Source of the DNA: VAZQ01 sp963816745
GTDB taxonomy: Bacteria; Pseudomonadota; Alphaproteobacteria; Rhizobiales; Xanthobacteraceae
Reading direction: 5' to 3'
Assembly: GCA_963816745.1 (NCBI GenBank)
Contig: CAWFLQ010000007.1
Span: forward strand, 62,001-126,000
DNA: 64,000 nucleotides
Part shown: piece after piece, positions 1 to 8,661 of the stretch
Numbering within the stretch: the stretch's first letter is position 1
How the letters are laid out: each line of letters starts with the position of its first letter
Program-made: the position numbers and the translations under genes
Notes under the pieces: generated by a model
Databases searched by the model: none
What the model saw: the letters and a program-made list of their open reading frames with translations, nothing else
What the model was told of the DNA's origin: nothing

Positions 1-9
1 ATCTAGAGC

Positions 10-1396
10 ATGACCGATAACGACGTCGATCTCTTCGTCATCGGAGCGGGCTCGGGCGGCGTGCGCGCCGCGCGCATCGCGTCCAGCCATGGTGCACGCG
101 TCATGGTGGCCGAGGAATATCGCGTCGGCGGCACCTGCGTGATCCGCGGCTGCGTCCCCAAGAAGCTCCTGGTCTATGCGTCGCGCTTCGCCGACGAGTT
201 CGAGGACGCCGCGGGCTACGGCTGGAGCGTGGCAGAGCCGGTCTTCGATTGGGCGCACGCTGATCGCCAACAAGGATCGCGAGATTGCGCGGCTCGAAGC
301 GGCCTATACCGCGAACCTGGAGCGCGCGAAGGTCGCGATCGTCAAGAGCCGGGCGGTGATCGAGGACGCGCACACCGTGCGACTTCTCGCCACCGGCGAA
401 ACGGTCCGCGCCAAGCATATCCTGATCGCCACCGGCGCGGCCCCCCATCTGGGCGCGGACATCGCGGGCCTCGAGCACGTCATCTCCTCGAACGAGGCGT
501 TTCACCTCGAGGAATTGCCGAAGCGCATTTTGATCCAGGGCGGCGGCTACATCGCGGTCGAGTTCGCCGGCATCTTCAACGGGCTCGGCTCGGAGGTGAC
601 GCTGGTCTATCGCGGCGAGAACATCCTGCGCGGCTTCGACGACGACGTGCGCGAGCATCTGCGCGCGGAAATGGAGCGGCGCGGCATCAAGATCGTCACC
701 AGGCAGACAGTCGATGCGGTCGAGAAGGTCGACCACGGATGCTGCGTCGAGTTGTCCAATCGCGAATCCTTCATGGTCGACCGCGTCATGTTCGCCACCG
801 GGCGCTGGCCGAACGTCGGGGACCTCGGGCTGGAGGCGGCCGGCGTGAAGCTCGCCAAGAACGGCGGCATCGCGGTCGACGAATTCTCGCGCACCTCGGT
901 GCCGCACATCTACGCGATCGGCGACGTCACCAACCGGATCAACCTGACGCCGGTCGCGATCCGCGAGGGTCATGCCTTTGCCGACACGGTCTTCGGCGGC
1001 AAGCCGATCGCGGTCGATCACGCCAATGTGCCGACCGCGGTATTCTCCGAGCCGGAGGTCGGCGTGATCGGCATGACCGAGGCCGAGGCCTGCGCGCGCC
1101 TCCCCAAGGTCGACATCTACAAGACCTCGTTCCGTCCGATGAAGATGACGCTCGCGGGCCGCGATACGCGCGCCTTCTTCAAGCTCGTGGTCGACGGCGA
1201 GACCGACCGCGTGGTCGGCTGCCACATCGTCGGGCCGGACGCCGGCGAGATGATCCAGCTGGTCGGCATCGCCGTGAAGATGAAGGCGACCAAGGCCGAT
1301 TTCGACGCCACCATGGCGGTGCATCCGACCGCCGCCGAGGAGCTGGTGACGCTGCGGGAGAAGGCGCTGAGCCACCGGCGCGAGGCGGCGGAATAG
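10..1396 (+). CDS. gor: Glutathione-disulfide reductase (one frame break)
   Basis: NADPH-dependent flavoprotein that reduces oxidised glutathione in the cytoplasm. The N-terminal FAD-binding GAGSGG motif is followed by the redox-active disulfide motif GGTCVIRGCVPKK (Cys43 and Cys48). A second Rossmann segment (IQGGGYIAVEFAGIF) binds NADPH, and the C-terminal dimerisation domain carries the VHPTAAEE active-site His region. The total length of about 460 residues is normal. The frame changes near base 255: after VFDWA, removing one C from gcgcacg restores the reading TLIANKDREIARL. The start is only 10 bases into the window, so no upstream context is visible. It converges on the DUF2336 gene, with only 6 bases between stops. 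Confidence 0.93.
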
Positions 1397-1402
1397 ACGG
1401 CA

Positions 1403-2506
1403 TCAAGTGGGGCGCCTCGTTCCGGCCAGATCGCGCTTCTGATAGAACCGGGCAATCTCCTTTGCGGTTGCCGGCTTGAGCCGCTCGAAGCTCGCGAGGC
1501 ATTGCGCGATCTCGTCCGCCGCGATGATGCGTTTTCCGGCGCGCAGCAGCAGTATTGCCTTGACGGTGGACCACGACAGCCCGATCGCCCGCGCGAGCAC
1601 CAGGACCGTCTCGGAGCGCTCCTGCATCATCGCGCGTTCGACGAATTGGAGCGATATTGCGCACATGAGGGCGAGTGCGGCCGTGGTTTCGTCGAGCCTG
1701 CCATCCCTCGCGAACGCTCGAAGCCTTGCCGTCGTCGAGCTCGCCCGACCGATGCAGGGTTTCGACCAGGCTTCGCGCCGCCGCGCGGTCTGCCGATCCG
1801 TCGAAGGCTTCGGAGCGAATGCGGTCCGCAACCTCTCCGACGACTTGCTGCAACCTCGCGCTTCGCCTGCGGATGCGCGGCTTCGAGCTTGGCCCGGACG
1901 ATGTGGGACGCTTTCGCAAGCAGATCGAGGAACAGATGCGCCGGAATTTCAGGCCGGGAGCCGACGCATGCGGCAAGCCTGTCGTCGCCGGCCGACCGCC
2001 GAACGAGGATGGCGAAGGCTCCATCGGAGAATCTTGCGCCACGGTTTTCCGCAATGCTCAGCACGACCCGCTGGTCCCCGCGCTCGACCAGCACATCGGT
2101 GACCGGCTCGCTCAGCGACCGTCGTCGCGAGATCGCGAGCAGGTGTTCCTGACCTTTTCTCCTCCCATTCTCGACGAGAGTTGGATCGTCGAGCCGCTCG
2201 GATTGAACGAGAACAGGCCGGGCGACCTCGATGGCGTCGTCGAATGCAAGGGCGCGAATGATCTTGGGCGGAGCGTTTGGAATCGGTGCCAGGCGGACTG
2301 CGAGCAACGACCGTGCAGACAGCTCGATCTCCGCGGCGAGACGGATGATGACGTCATCGAACAAGGCGATTTCGTCGTCCGAATACTGTTCCGACCCCAT
2401 TATGAAAAGATCGGTGACGCCGCCGCAGCGCAGCGTTACGTCGCTCGACCGAGCCGGTCGCGATGGCATTTTCGACTTCGTTGATGAGCCTGAGGTCGAA
2501 AGTCAT
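1403..2506 (-). CDS. DUF2336 domain protein (three frame breaks)
   Basis: A DUF2336 family protein, common in Hyphomicrobiales and predicted to be an all-helical, HEAT-like cytoplasmic protein of unknown function. The start MTFDLRLINEVENAIATGS is at 2506. The body contains the family segments VTDLF, SEQYSDDEIALFDDVI, RALAFDDAIEVARPVL, QHLLAISRRRS-type and LSEPVTDVLVERGD, and the C-terminal half has ARAIGLSWSTVKAILLLRAG. Frame changes near 2445, 1855 and 1725 are each repaired by removing one base, giving about 365 residues. Uncorrected, it would be read as two or three short hypothetical proteins. Confidence comes from the recognisable family pattern across all frames. Confidence 0.8.
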
Positions 2507-2740
2507 CGGTGAATGCGTTCTGCATCAGTGCAAGGATGGGCCGTTCGCGGTCCCATGGCGGCAACATGCCACCCTGGGGTAAATTTCGAGTTGAAGCCCC
2601 GAACGCCCGCGGTAGCGGCTCTCAAGCGTCGAACGCCGGGTGCAATTCCAGGCTGGCTTCCGGTGCCGGCCGTCAGGTATAAGCAGTCCAATAGGAAAAT
2701 CTCGCCCGTACCGGGCCTTAAGCGTAGTGGAGGGGCTGTC
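2507..2740. other. Divergent promoter region between the DUF2336 gene and aroG
   Basis: 234 bases between two divergent starts. I see no RNA gene or strong palindrome; the only clear signal is the Shine-Dalgarno GGAGGGG just before aroG. Confidence 0.4.
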
Positions 2741-4148
2741 ATGCCCGAGCGTTGGACGCGCGACAGCTGGCGCAAGAAGCCGATCCAGCAGGTCCCCGAC
2801 TATCCGGACAAGGCGGCGCTGGAAGGCGTCGAGGGGCAGCTTGCGACCTTCCCGCCGCTGGTTTTTGCAGGTGAGGCCCGCAGCCTCAAGAAGGCGCTGG
2901 GCCGCGTTGCCATGGGCGAGGGCTTCCTGCTCCAGGGCGGCGACTGCGCCGAGAGCTTCTCGGAGCCGAGCGCCAACAATGTCAGCGCCAACAACATCCG
3001 CGACTTCCTGCGCGTCTTCCTGCAGATGGCGGTGGTGCTCACCTATGCCGCCGCGCTGCCGGTGGTGAAGGTCGGCCGCATCGCCGGCCAGTTCGCCAAG
3101 CCCCGCACCTCGCCGACGGAGAAGAAGGACGGCAAGGAATTGCCGAGCTACCGCGGCGACGTGATCAACGGGGTCGAGTTCACCGACGACGCCCGCCGTC
3201 CCGATCCGGCGCGCCAGATCGAGGCCTTTCGCCATTCCGCCGCGACGCTCAACCTGCTGCGCGCCTTCGTGCACGGCGGCTACGCAAACCTCGCCAACGT
3301 GCGGCAATGGACGCTCGGCTTCGTCAAGGATTCCCCGCAGTCGCACCACTACGAGGAGCTCGCCGACCGCATTTCCGAGGCGCTCGGCTTCATGCAGGCC
3401 TGCGGCCTCGATCTCGAGAGCCATCCCGAGCTCAAGAGCACCGACTTCTACACCAGCCACGAAGCGCTGCTGCTCGGCTACGAGCAGGCGATGACGCGCG
3501 AAGATTCGACCCATCCCGGCACCTTCTGCTGCACCTCGGCCCACATGCTCTGGATCGGCGACCGCACCCGGCAGCCCGACCATGCGCACGTCGAGTTCTG
3601 CCGCGGCATCATGAATCCGCTCGGTCTCAAATGCGGGCCGTCGAGCAAGGTCGACGAGCTGCTCCGCCTCATCGACATCCTCAATCCGGAAAACGAGCCC
3701 GGCCGGCTGACGCTGATCGTGCGGCTTCGGATCCGACAAGGTCGGCAACCAGTTGCCGGGCCTGGTCCGCGCCGTGCAGCGCGAAGGCAAGGTCGTGCTG
3801 TGGTCGTGCGATCCCATGCACGGCAACACCATCACCTCGGAGAGCGGCTACAAGACGCGGCCGTTCGACCGCATCCTGTCGGAGGTCAAGACCTTCTTCG
3901 AGGTGCACCGCGCGGAGGGCACCCATGGCGGCGGCGTGCACCTGGAAATGACCGGGCAGAACGTCGCCGAGTGCACGGGCGGCGCGCGCATGATCACCGA
4001 CGCCGACTTCAAGGACCGCTACCACACCGTCTGTGATCCCCGGCTCAATGCCGAGCAGTCGATCGACCTCGCCTTCCTGCTGGCCGACCTGCTCAAGGCC
4101 GAGCGCACGGCACGGGCGCGGCCGTTGCCAGCCGCGGCGGGGCTTTAG
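2741..4148 (+). CDS. aroG: 3-deoxy-7-phosphoheptulonate synthase, class II (one frame break)
   Basis: Catalyses condensation of phosphoenolpyruvate and erythrose 4-phosphate, the first step of the shikimate pathway. It is the plant/mycobacterial class II type, about 468 residues, recognised by WRKKPIQQVPDYPD near the N-terminus, LLQGGDCAESF, the LANVRQWTLGF segment, FYTSHEALLLGYEQA, GTFCCTSAHMLWIGDRTRQ and the C-terminal VLWSCDPMHGNT and THGGGVHLEMTGQNVAEC metal/substrate motifs. Start chosen at ATG 2741 behind GGAGGGG, 6 bases away. The frame changes near 3724: one extra C in gcggcttcgg; removal gives LIVRFGSDKVGNQLPGLVR. No feedback-regulator domain is visible beyond the class II core. Confidence 0.93.
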
Positions 4149-4152
4149 TCGT

Positions 4153-4307
4153 GTAGGGCGGATTAGCCAACGGGCCGGCGCGAAAGCGCCGCCCGATGAC
4201 AGGCTCCACGTAATCCGCCACTGAACTACGGGTCGTGGCGGCGGGTTACGGCCATAGCGCGTCGAAGACGCGCGTAAACGCGCTTATGGACGCCTAACCC
4301 GCCCTAC
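4153..4307. repeat. REP-type compound palindrome (copy 1)
   Basis: Intergenic compound inverted repeat directly after the aroG stop. The outer arms are GTAGGGCGG and CCGCCCTAC. Inside are GGATTA/TAATCC arms and the hairpin GACGCGCGTAAACGCGC. Bases 4264-4285 match 40268-40289 beside the RAYT gene except for one swapped C-G pair, placing it in the same REP family as the RAYT-flanking copies. Confidence 0.8.
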
Positions 4308-4380
4308 GAAATGTTTGGACCGCGAGCGCGCACCCGGCGCGCTCGCAAGATCATAACGATCCGGGTATTGGGAGGATCTC

Positions 4381-5541
4381 ATGCATCGCCACATGCCGAT
4401 GGCGAGCGCAGCCGCGCTCGCCGCATTGCTGTCGCTGCCGTCCGGCGCGAGCGCGCAGCTCGTGCTCTCCGCCAATGACGGCAAGGCCGTCCTGGTCGAC
4501 GGCGTCAACACCGTGCCGGCCAATCCGCCGGCCGACACCGTCACCGTCATCGATCTCAATTCGACGCCGCCCAAGACGGTGGCCGAGATACCCGTTCCCA
4601 CCAGCGTCGTCGGTCCGCCCTCGAGCGTCGCGATCGCGCGCGACGAGAGCTTCGCGCTCGTCACCGGCGCGATGAAGCTCGACCCGGCCGATCCCAAGAA
4701 GCTCGTACCCGACGACCGGCTCACCGTGATCGATCTCAAGGCTTCGCCGCCCAAGGCGTCGGCGCAGCTCCAGGCTGGCAAGGGCGCCGCCGGCGTCTCG
4801 ATCAATCGCGCTGGCACGCTTGCGCTCGTCGCCAACCGGTCGGAGGGAACGGTCTCGGTCTATTCGATCGCCGGCAATACGCTCACGCCGGTCGGCAAGG
4901 TCGATCTCGGCAATGACAAGTCGGGACCGAGCCACGTCGCCATCGCGCCGGACGGCAAGTCCGCGCTGGTCACGCGCGACGGCGACCACAAGATCTCCGT
5001 GCTGTCGATCGATGGCACCAAGGTCGAATACACCAAGCGCGACATCTCGGCCGGCCTGCGGCCGTACGGTCTCGACATCCATCCCAACGGCAAGCTCGCG
5101 GTGGTCGCCAATATCGGCACCGGCAGCGGCGATGCCGATACCGCGAGCCTGATCGATCTGGAAGCGAAGCCGCCGCGCGTCGTGCACACCGTCACCGTCG
5201 GCCAGACGCCGGAAGGCATCACGCTCTCTCCCGATGGCGCCTTCGCCGCCGTGAGCGTGATGAACGGCTCCAACAAGCCGAAGAACAACCCGTTCTTCAA
5301 CGACTACGGCCTGGTGAAGGTGCTGAGCGTCAAGGGCAACGAATTGGTCCCGCTGACCGAGGCCAAGGTCGGTCACTGGTGCCAGGGGCTCGCCTGGAGC
5401 AAGGGCAACCGCACGCTGCTGGTGCAATGCATGGTGCAGAAGGAAATCATGGCATTCAGCTTCGACGGCAAGGAGCTCAAGCCGGCTGGCTCGATCAAGG
5501 TCAACGGCGGCCCCGCGGGCATTCGCACGGCGGAGCCGTGA
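4381..5541 (+). CDS. Secreted YncE-like beta-propeller protein
   Basis: 386-residue exported protein with a typical signal peptide (hydrophobic AAALAALLSL, cleavage near ASAQ). The mature part is a series of beta-propeller blades, each with an SPDG- or PDGK-type turn (VAIAPDGKSALV, LDIHPNGKLAVVANI, ITLSPDGAFAAVSV), as in YncE and lactonase-like seven-bladed propellers. Start ATG 4381 follows GGGAGG by 5 bases. It is flanked by repeats on both sides and appears monocistronic. Function is unknown: such proteins often bind metals, lactones or cell-surface partners, but no catalytic residue can be assigned here. Confidence 0.75.
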   Translation: MHRHMPMASAAALAALLSLPSGASAQLVLSANDGKAVLVDGVNTVPANPPADTVTVIDLNSTPPKTVAEIPVPTSVVGPPSSVAIARDESFALVTGAMKLDPADPKKLVPDDRLTVIDLKASPPKASAQLQAGKGAAGVSINRAGTLALVANRSEGTVSVYSIAGNTLTPVGKVDLGNDKSGPSHVAIAPDGKSALVTRDGDHKISVLSIDGTKVEYTKRDISAGLRPYGLDIHPNGKLAVVANIGTGSGDADTASLIDLEAKPPRVVHTVTVGQTPEGITLSPDGAFAAVSVMNGSNKPKNNPFFNDYGLVKVLSVKGNELVPLTEAKVGHWCQGLAWSKGNRTLLVQCMVQKEIMAFSFDGKELKPAGSIKVNGGPAGIRTAEP

Positions 5542-5543
5542 AA

Positions 5544-5614
5544 TAGCGAGTAGCGAATAGGGAGTAACGGAGCCGCCGATGGCTTCAATTCGCCATTCGC
5601 TATTCGCTCGCTCT
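5544..5614. repeat. Dispersed inverted repeat with GCGAATAG-type arms
   Basis: Immediately after the beta-propeller stop, the left arm tagcgagtagcgaatagg pairs imperfectly with the right arm attcgctattcgctcgct. Short iterated GCGAATAG/CTATTCGC units like this are dispersed between genes in rhizobial genomes. There is no T-run, so it is not a clear intrinsic terminator. Confidence 0.6.
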
Positions 5615-5698
5615 TGATCGGACAACCGCTGAAAATGCATCACCGGCCGCCGGACGTTGGCCCGGTGGCCGGTAAATCTATTTGAACGAAGTCACGGC

Positions 5699-6631
5699 TC
5701 AATAATTGGCGACGACCGGCGCGCCGAAGCGATAATTCAGTCCGACCCGGACGATGTTGGCCTTCAGGTCCAGATTGTGGGTGAACACGCTGGTTGGGAA
5801 CCCGACGGGAGGCGCGAATGCCGTCAGATTAGTTGACGTGGTCGATACGCTGCCGAGATTGACGTAGAGATATTCGACCTTCAACGACCATGGCCCCTGC
5901 AGGCCGACCTCAGTGCCCGCGCCGACGGTCCATCCGGTCTTGGTGGTCGAGATGGATGCGGTTTCCGATGCGGTGGCGAAGGTGTCGGTGAAGGTGAAAT
6001 CGCCCTTGATCCGCGCGACGGCGAGGCCGCCGGTTACGTAGACCAGCCAGTTGTCGGCCGCATAGCCGAGCCGCGGGCGAGCCGTGAACAGCCAACCGGG
6101 GCTGATCGACGAGTTGATCGTGAACCCGGTCGGCGCGCAGCATGGATATAGGGCGCTGCCCTGGGTCGAACCTTTGAGGCCGAGATAATTGAAGTCGACC
6201 TCCACGCCGAAGACCGCGGGGCCGGTCTGCCAGTTATGCCCGGCCTGCGCGCCGCCGGTGAACCCGCTGCTGTGGATGCTCTGAGCGCCGGTCGCGGCGA
6301 TGGCAGAAATGCTGCTCTCGGCGAAATAGCCGTCGGGCGAGAACACGGTCGAAGTGTCGGCGTTGGATCGGCCCCAGGCTCCGCCGGCATTTACACCGAC
6401 ATAAAAGCCCGACCAATCATAGACTGGGACCACGGGCGGCGCCTTATAGACCGGCGCCTTCTTGACCGACAAGTCCGCCGCGCCGGCGGAGCCCGCTGCG
6501 GCCAGTGCGACGAGCGTGATCGCAATGTGCGTGAATCGTTTCATGATTGAGGCCGCGCTCGCGGAAGCGCCCGCCAACATCGGCACCGTTGCGGCCGCGA
6601 GCCCCAAGATAGAAGCCGGAAACTTTGCCAT
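5699..6631 (-). CDS. Outer-membrane beta-barrel protein (Omp25/31-like) with a doubled leader
   Basis: Porin-like surface barrel of the alphaproteobacterial Omp25/Omp31/RopB type. Motifs: YDWSGFYVGVNAGGAWG at the first strand, repeated barrel strands with Gly/aromatic alternation (AGHNWQTGPAVFGVEVDFNY, KTGWTVGAGTEVGLQGPWSLK), and a C-terminal strand NIVRVGLNYRFG. The ATG at 6631 has a good AGGGG ribosome site and gives a leader ending ASASA. It is followed in frame by a second complete leader beginning MKRFTHIAITLV at 6544 and ending GSAGA-ADLS. The second is the leader usually seen in this family, so translation may really start at 6544. Confidence 0.8.
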   Translation of the reverse strand: MAKFPASILGLAAATVPMLAGASASAASIMKRFTHIAITLVALAAAGSAGAADLSVKKAPVYKAPPVVPVYDWSGFYVGVNAGGAWGRSNADTSTVFSPDGYFAESSISAIAATGAQSIHSSGFTGGAQAGHNWQTGPAVFGVEVDFNYLGLKGSTQGSALYPCCAPTGFTINSSISPGWLFTARPRLGYAADNWLVYVTGGLAVARIKGDFTFTDTFATASETASISTTKTGWTVGAGTEVGLQGPWSLKVEYLYVNLGSVSTTSTNLTAFAPPVGFPTSVFTHNLDLKANIVRVGLNYRFGAPVVANY

Positions 6632-7113
6632 TTCATTCCCCTGCTGCTGCAAGCCATGAGCGCGTCAACGAGGCGCCTCATGGCATCCCCTGCTGCGACT
6701 CCACGCGCAGACCATTGTTCAGCCCGGCTTTGCGGTCATGAGGCGGGTGTCCCGCATGGCGCCGCCGCGTAGGGCCGCAGTCCCGGCCAGAAACCAATGG
6801 CGATTTGGTGTTGCTCAAAAGGAACACGCCCGATTGGGGTGCACCGCAAATACACATCAATTTCGTGTTGATTGCCGCCCGAGACGTCAAATGATCCGGC
6901 GTGTTCCGCGTGTTTCGCATCGAGCCGGAACACATCGATCCTCGCAGGGTGTAAGCGATCTTTCACCGCGACGGGATTAGCCGCACATTAACACAGGAAT
7001 CTACCGGCTCGTTAACAATAGAAATGCGTAGTTAAACGGATCGCTCGAATTGTAAGGATTGGGAAAATCATTCGGCGAGAAACTGGCCCTCGAAAAATTC
7101 TGGGGGACGTCTC
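6632..7113. other. Long divergent intergenic region
   Basis: About 480 bases between two divergent outer-membrane protein genes, AT-richer toward the right end (6985-7070) than the surrounding genes. It holds one short inverted repeat (gtgttccg at 6900 and cggaacac near 6925) and presumably both promoters. No coding sequence or RNA gene is convincing. Confidence 0.4.
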
Positions 7114-8130
7114 GTGCGAACGAAGAATTCGTTCTGGTCTGCGTGCATGCGCCTGGCTCTGGTGTTCGCCGCGACCTTGCTGACCGTGGCGCCGTTGCGC
7201 GCCGCCGACTGGACCTATCGTCCATTCGACCAACCGACGCCGACCTATACGGCCGATTTCGGCATGCGTTTCTGGTACGGCAAGACGACGACCGCGAAGA
7301 ATCTCTATGACAGCAGCGGCGCGGAGCTGGTGTCGCGGCTCACCTATGGCGATCTCTCGATCTTTGCCGCCGAGGTCTATGGCCGCTTCGATCTCGACAA
7401 GCGCTGGTTCATCAAGGGCTATGTCGGCGGCGGCACGTTTCGCAACGGAAGCCTCAAGGACGAGGACTTCGGGTTGCCGCCGCCCCTGCAACCGTATTCG
7501 TCAACGCTCAGCGTCCAGCAGGACAGCACGCCGATCTACGGCAGCCTCGACGCCGGCTTCAACGTCGTCTGGGGGCCCGACTTCCGCATCGGCCTGTTCG
7601 GCGGTCTGCACTACATGAATCAGACCATCAGCGCCTATGGCTGCACCCAGACCTCGTTCAATCCATTCATCTGCGGAGCGTTCCCGATCCCGAACCAGAT
7701 CAAGGTGATCACGCAGGACAACAACTGGTACTCGGTGCGCCTCGGCGTCGACGCTACGTTCGAGTTCGACCGCTTCCGGTTGAGCGTCGATGCCGCGGTG
7801 GTGCCTTATGCGTGGCTCTACGGCGCGGACACCCACTGGCTGCGCGTGGGCAATCAGCCCGGCGATTTCTCCGGGCCGATCCCGGAAGATGGCAAGGGCT
7901 GGGGCTATCAGCTGGACGCATTTCTCTCCTATCGGGTCTACGAGAGCTTGAGCGTCGGCATCGGCGCTCGCTATTGGTACATGCAGACCCGCGGCTTCAC
8001 CCATTTCGAAAATCACGTGGTGGGTTTCACTGCGTTCCCCCAGGTGGTCGAATGGAAGACCCAGAATTTCGGCGTGTTCCTGCAGGCCAGCCTCAAGCTC
8101 GGACCCTACTCGGTGCTCGACGTCCACTAA
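7114..8130 (+). CDS. Outer-membrane beta-barrel protein, omptin-like size
   Basis: 338-residue exported barrel protein starting at a GTG codon behind GGGGGAC. Signal peptide LALVFAATLLTVAPLRA-ADW. The mature sequence is rich in alternating aromatic/Gly strands (TADFGMRFWYG, WFIKGYVGGGTF, FRIGLFGGLHYMNQ, YESLSVGIGARYWYM) and ends in a strand NFGVFLQASLKLGPYSVLDVH. Size and strand pattern resemble omptin-fold or related ten-to-twelve-strand barrels, but I cannot identify the omptin catalytic Asp/His pairs with confidence, so protease activity is not claimed. It is followed 113 bases later by dgkA. Confidence 0.65.
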   Translation: MRTKNSFWSACMRLALVFAATLLTVAPLRAADWTYRPFDQPTPTYTADFGMRFWYGKTTTAKNLYDSSGAELVSRLTYGDLSIFAAEVYGRFDLDKRWFIKGYVGGGTFRNGSLKDEDFGLPPPLQPYSSTLSVQQDSTPIYGSLDAGFNVVWGPDFRIGLFGGLHYMNQTISAYGCTQTSFNPFICGAFPIPNQIKVITQDNNWYSVRLGVDATFEFDRFRLSVDAAVVPYAWLYGADTHWLRVGNQPGDFSGPIPEDGKGWGYQLDAFLSYRVYESLSVGIGARYWYMQTRGFTHFENHVVGFTAFPQVVEWKTQNFGVFLQASLKLGPYSVLDVH

Positions 8131-8243
8131 TTCTTAAGGCGTTTTGCCGCTGCTGCGGCTCGACCAAGCTGGATTTGGCCGGGGAGGACTGTAGATTGCC
8201 GCCCAAACATTCGTTACCTCATCCGTATCAGCCGAAAGCCCCC

Positions 8244-8597
8244 ATGGAACGATTGCTGCGCGCCACCGTAAATACCTGGAATGGGCTCATCGCCGCGACC
8301 CGCAGCGAGGAGGCCTTTCGCCAGGAATTGGTCGTGCTCATCGTGGCCGTGCCGCTGGCGTTCTTCGTCGCCGAGACGGCGTGGAAGCGCCTCGCGCTCA
8401 TCGGCGTGGTGCTGCTCCTGCTGGTGGTCGAATTGCTCAATACGGCGATCGAAAAGCTCGCCGACCGGGTCTCGCGCGAGATCGACCCTCAGATCGGCCG
8501 GGTCAAGGACATGGGCTCGGCCGCGGTCGGCCTCGCCATCGTCATTGCCGGGCTCGCCTGGCTCTTGGCGCTGGCCGAGCGGCTGGGGCTCCTCTGA
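8244..8597 (+). CDS. dgkA: Diacylglycerol kinase
   Basis: Small inner-membrane enzyme (117 residues) that phosphorylates diacylglycerol so it can re-enter phospholipid synthesis. It has three hydrophobic segments and the family signature ELLNTAIEKLADRVS, in which the Glu and Asn residues form the active site and metal-binding region. An upstream amphipathic helix WNGLIAATRSEEAFRQE is also typical. The length equals that of E. coli DgkA within a few residues. Start chosen at ATG 8244 because the protein then begins MERLLRATVNTWNGL as expected. The gene precedes nadE by 64 bases in the same direction. Confidence 0.93.
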   Translation: MERLLRATVNTWNGLIAATRSEEAFRQELVVLIVAVPLAFFVAETAWKRLALIGVVLLLLVVELLNTAIEKLADRVSREIDPQIGRVKDMGSAAVGLAIVIAGLAWLLALAERLGLL

Positions 8598-8661
8598 AGG
8601 CGCGGTTCCCGCAGCCTGCCGTCCACTTTTGCTGGCCGCGCTCCTGCGCTAGACCTACCCC

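Noticed and set aside
101..1375. A 424-codon open frame antisense to gor
   Set aside because: Same GC-driven shadow effect; no signal, domain or ribosome site supports it, while gor motifs are clear.
4153..4307. A CRISPR array or tRNA in the repeat-rich gap after aroG
   Set aside because: The repeats are inverted, not regularly spaced direct repeats, and no cloverleaf can be drawn; it is a REP.
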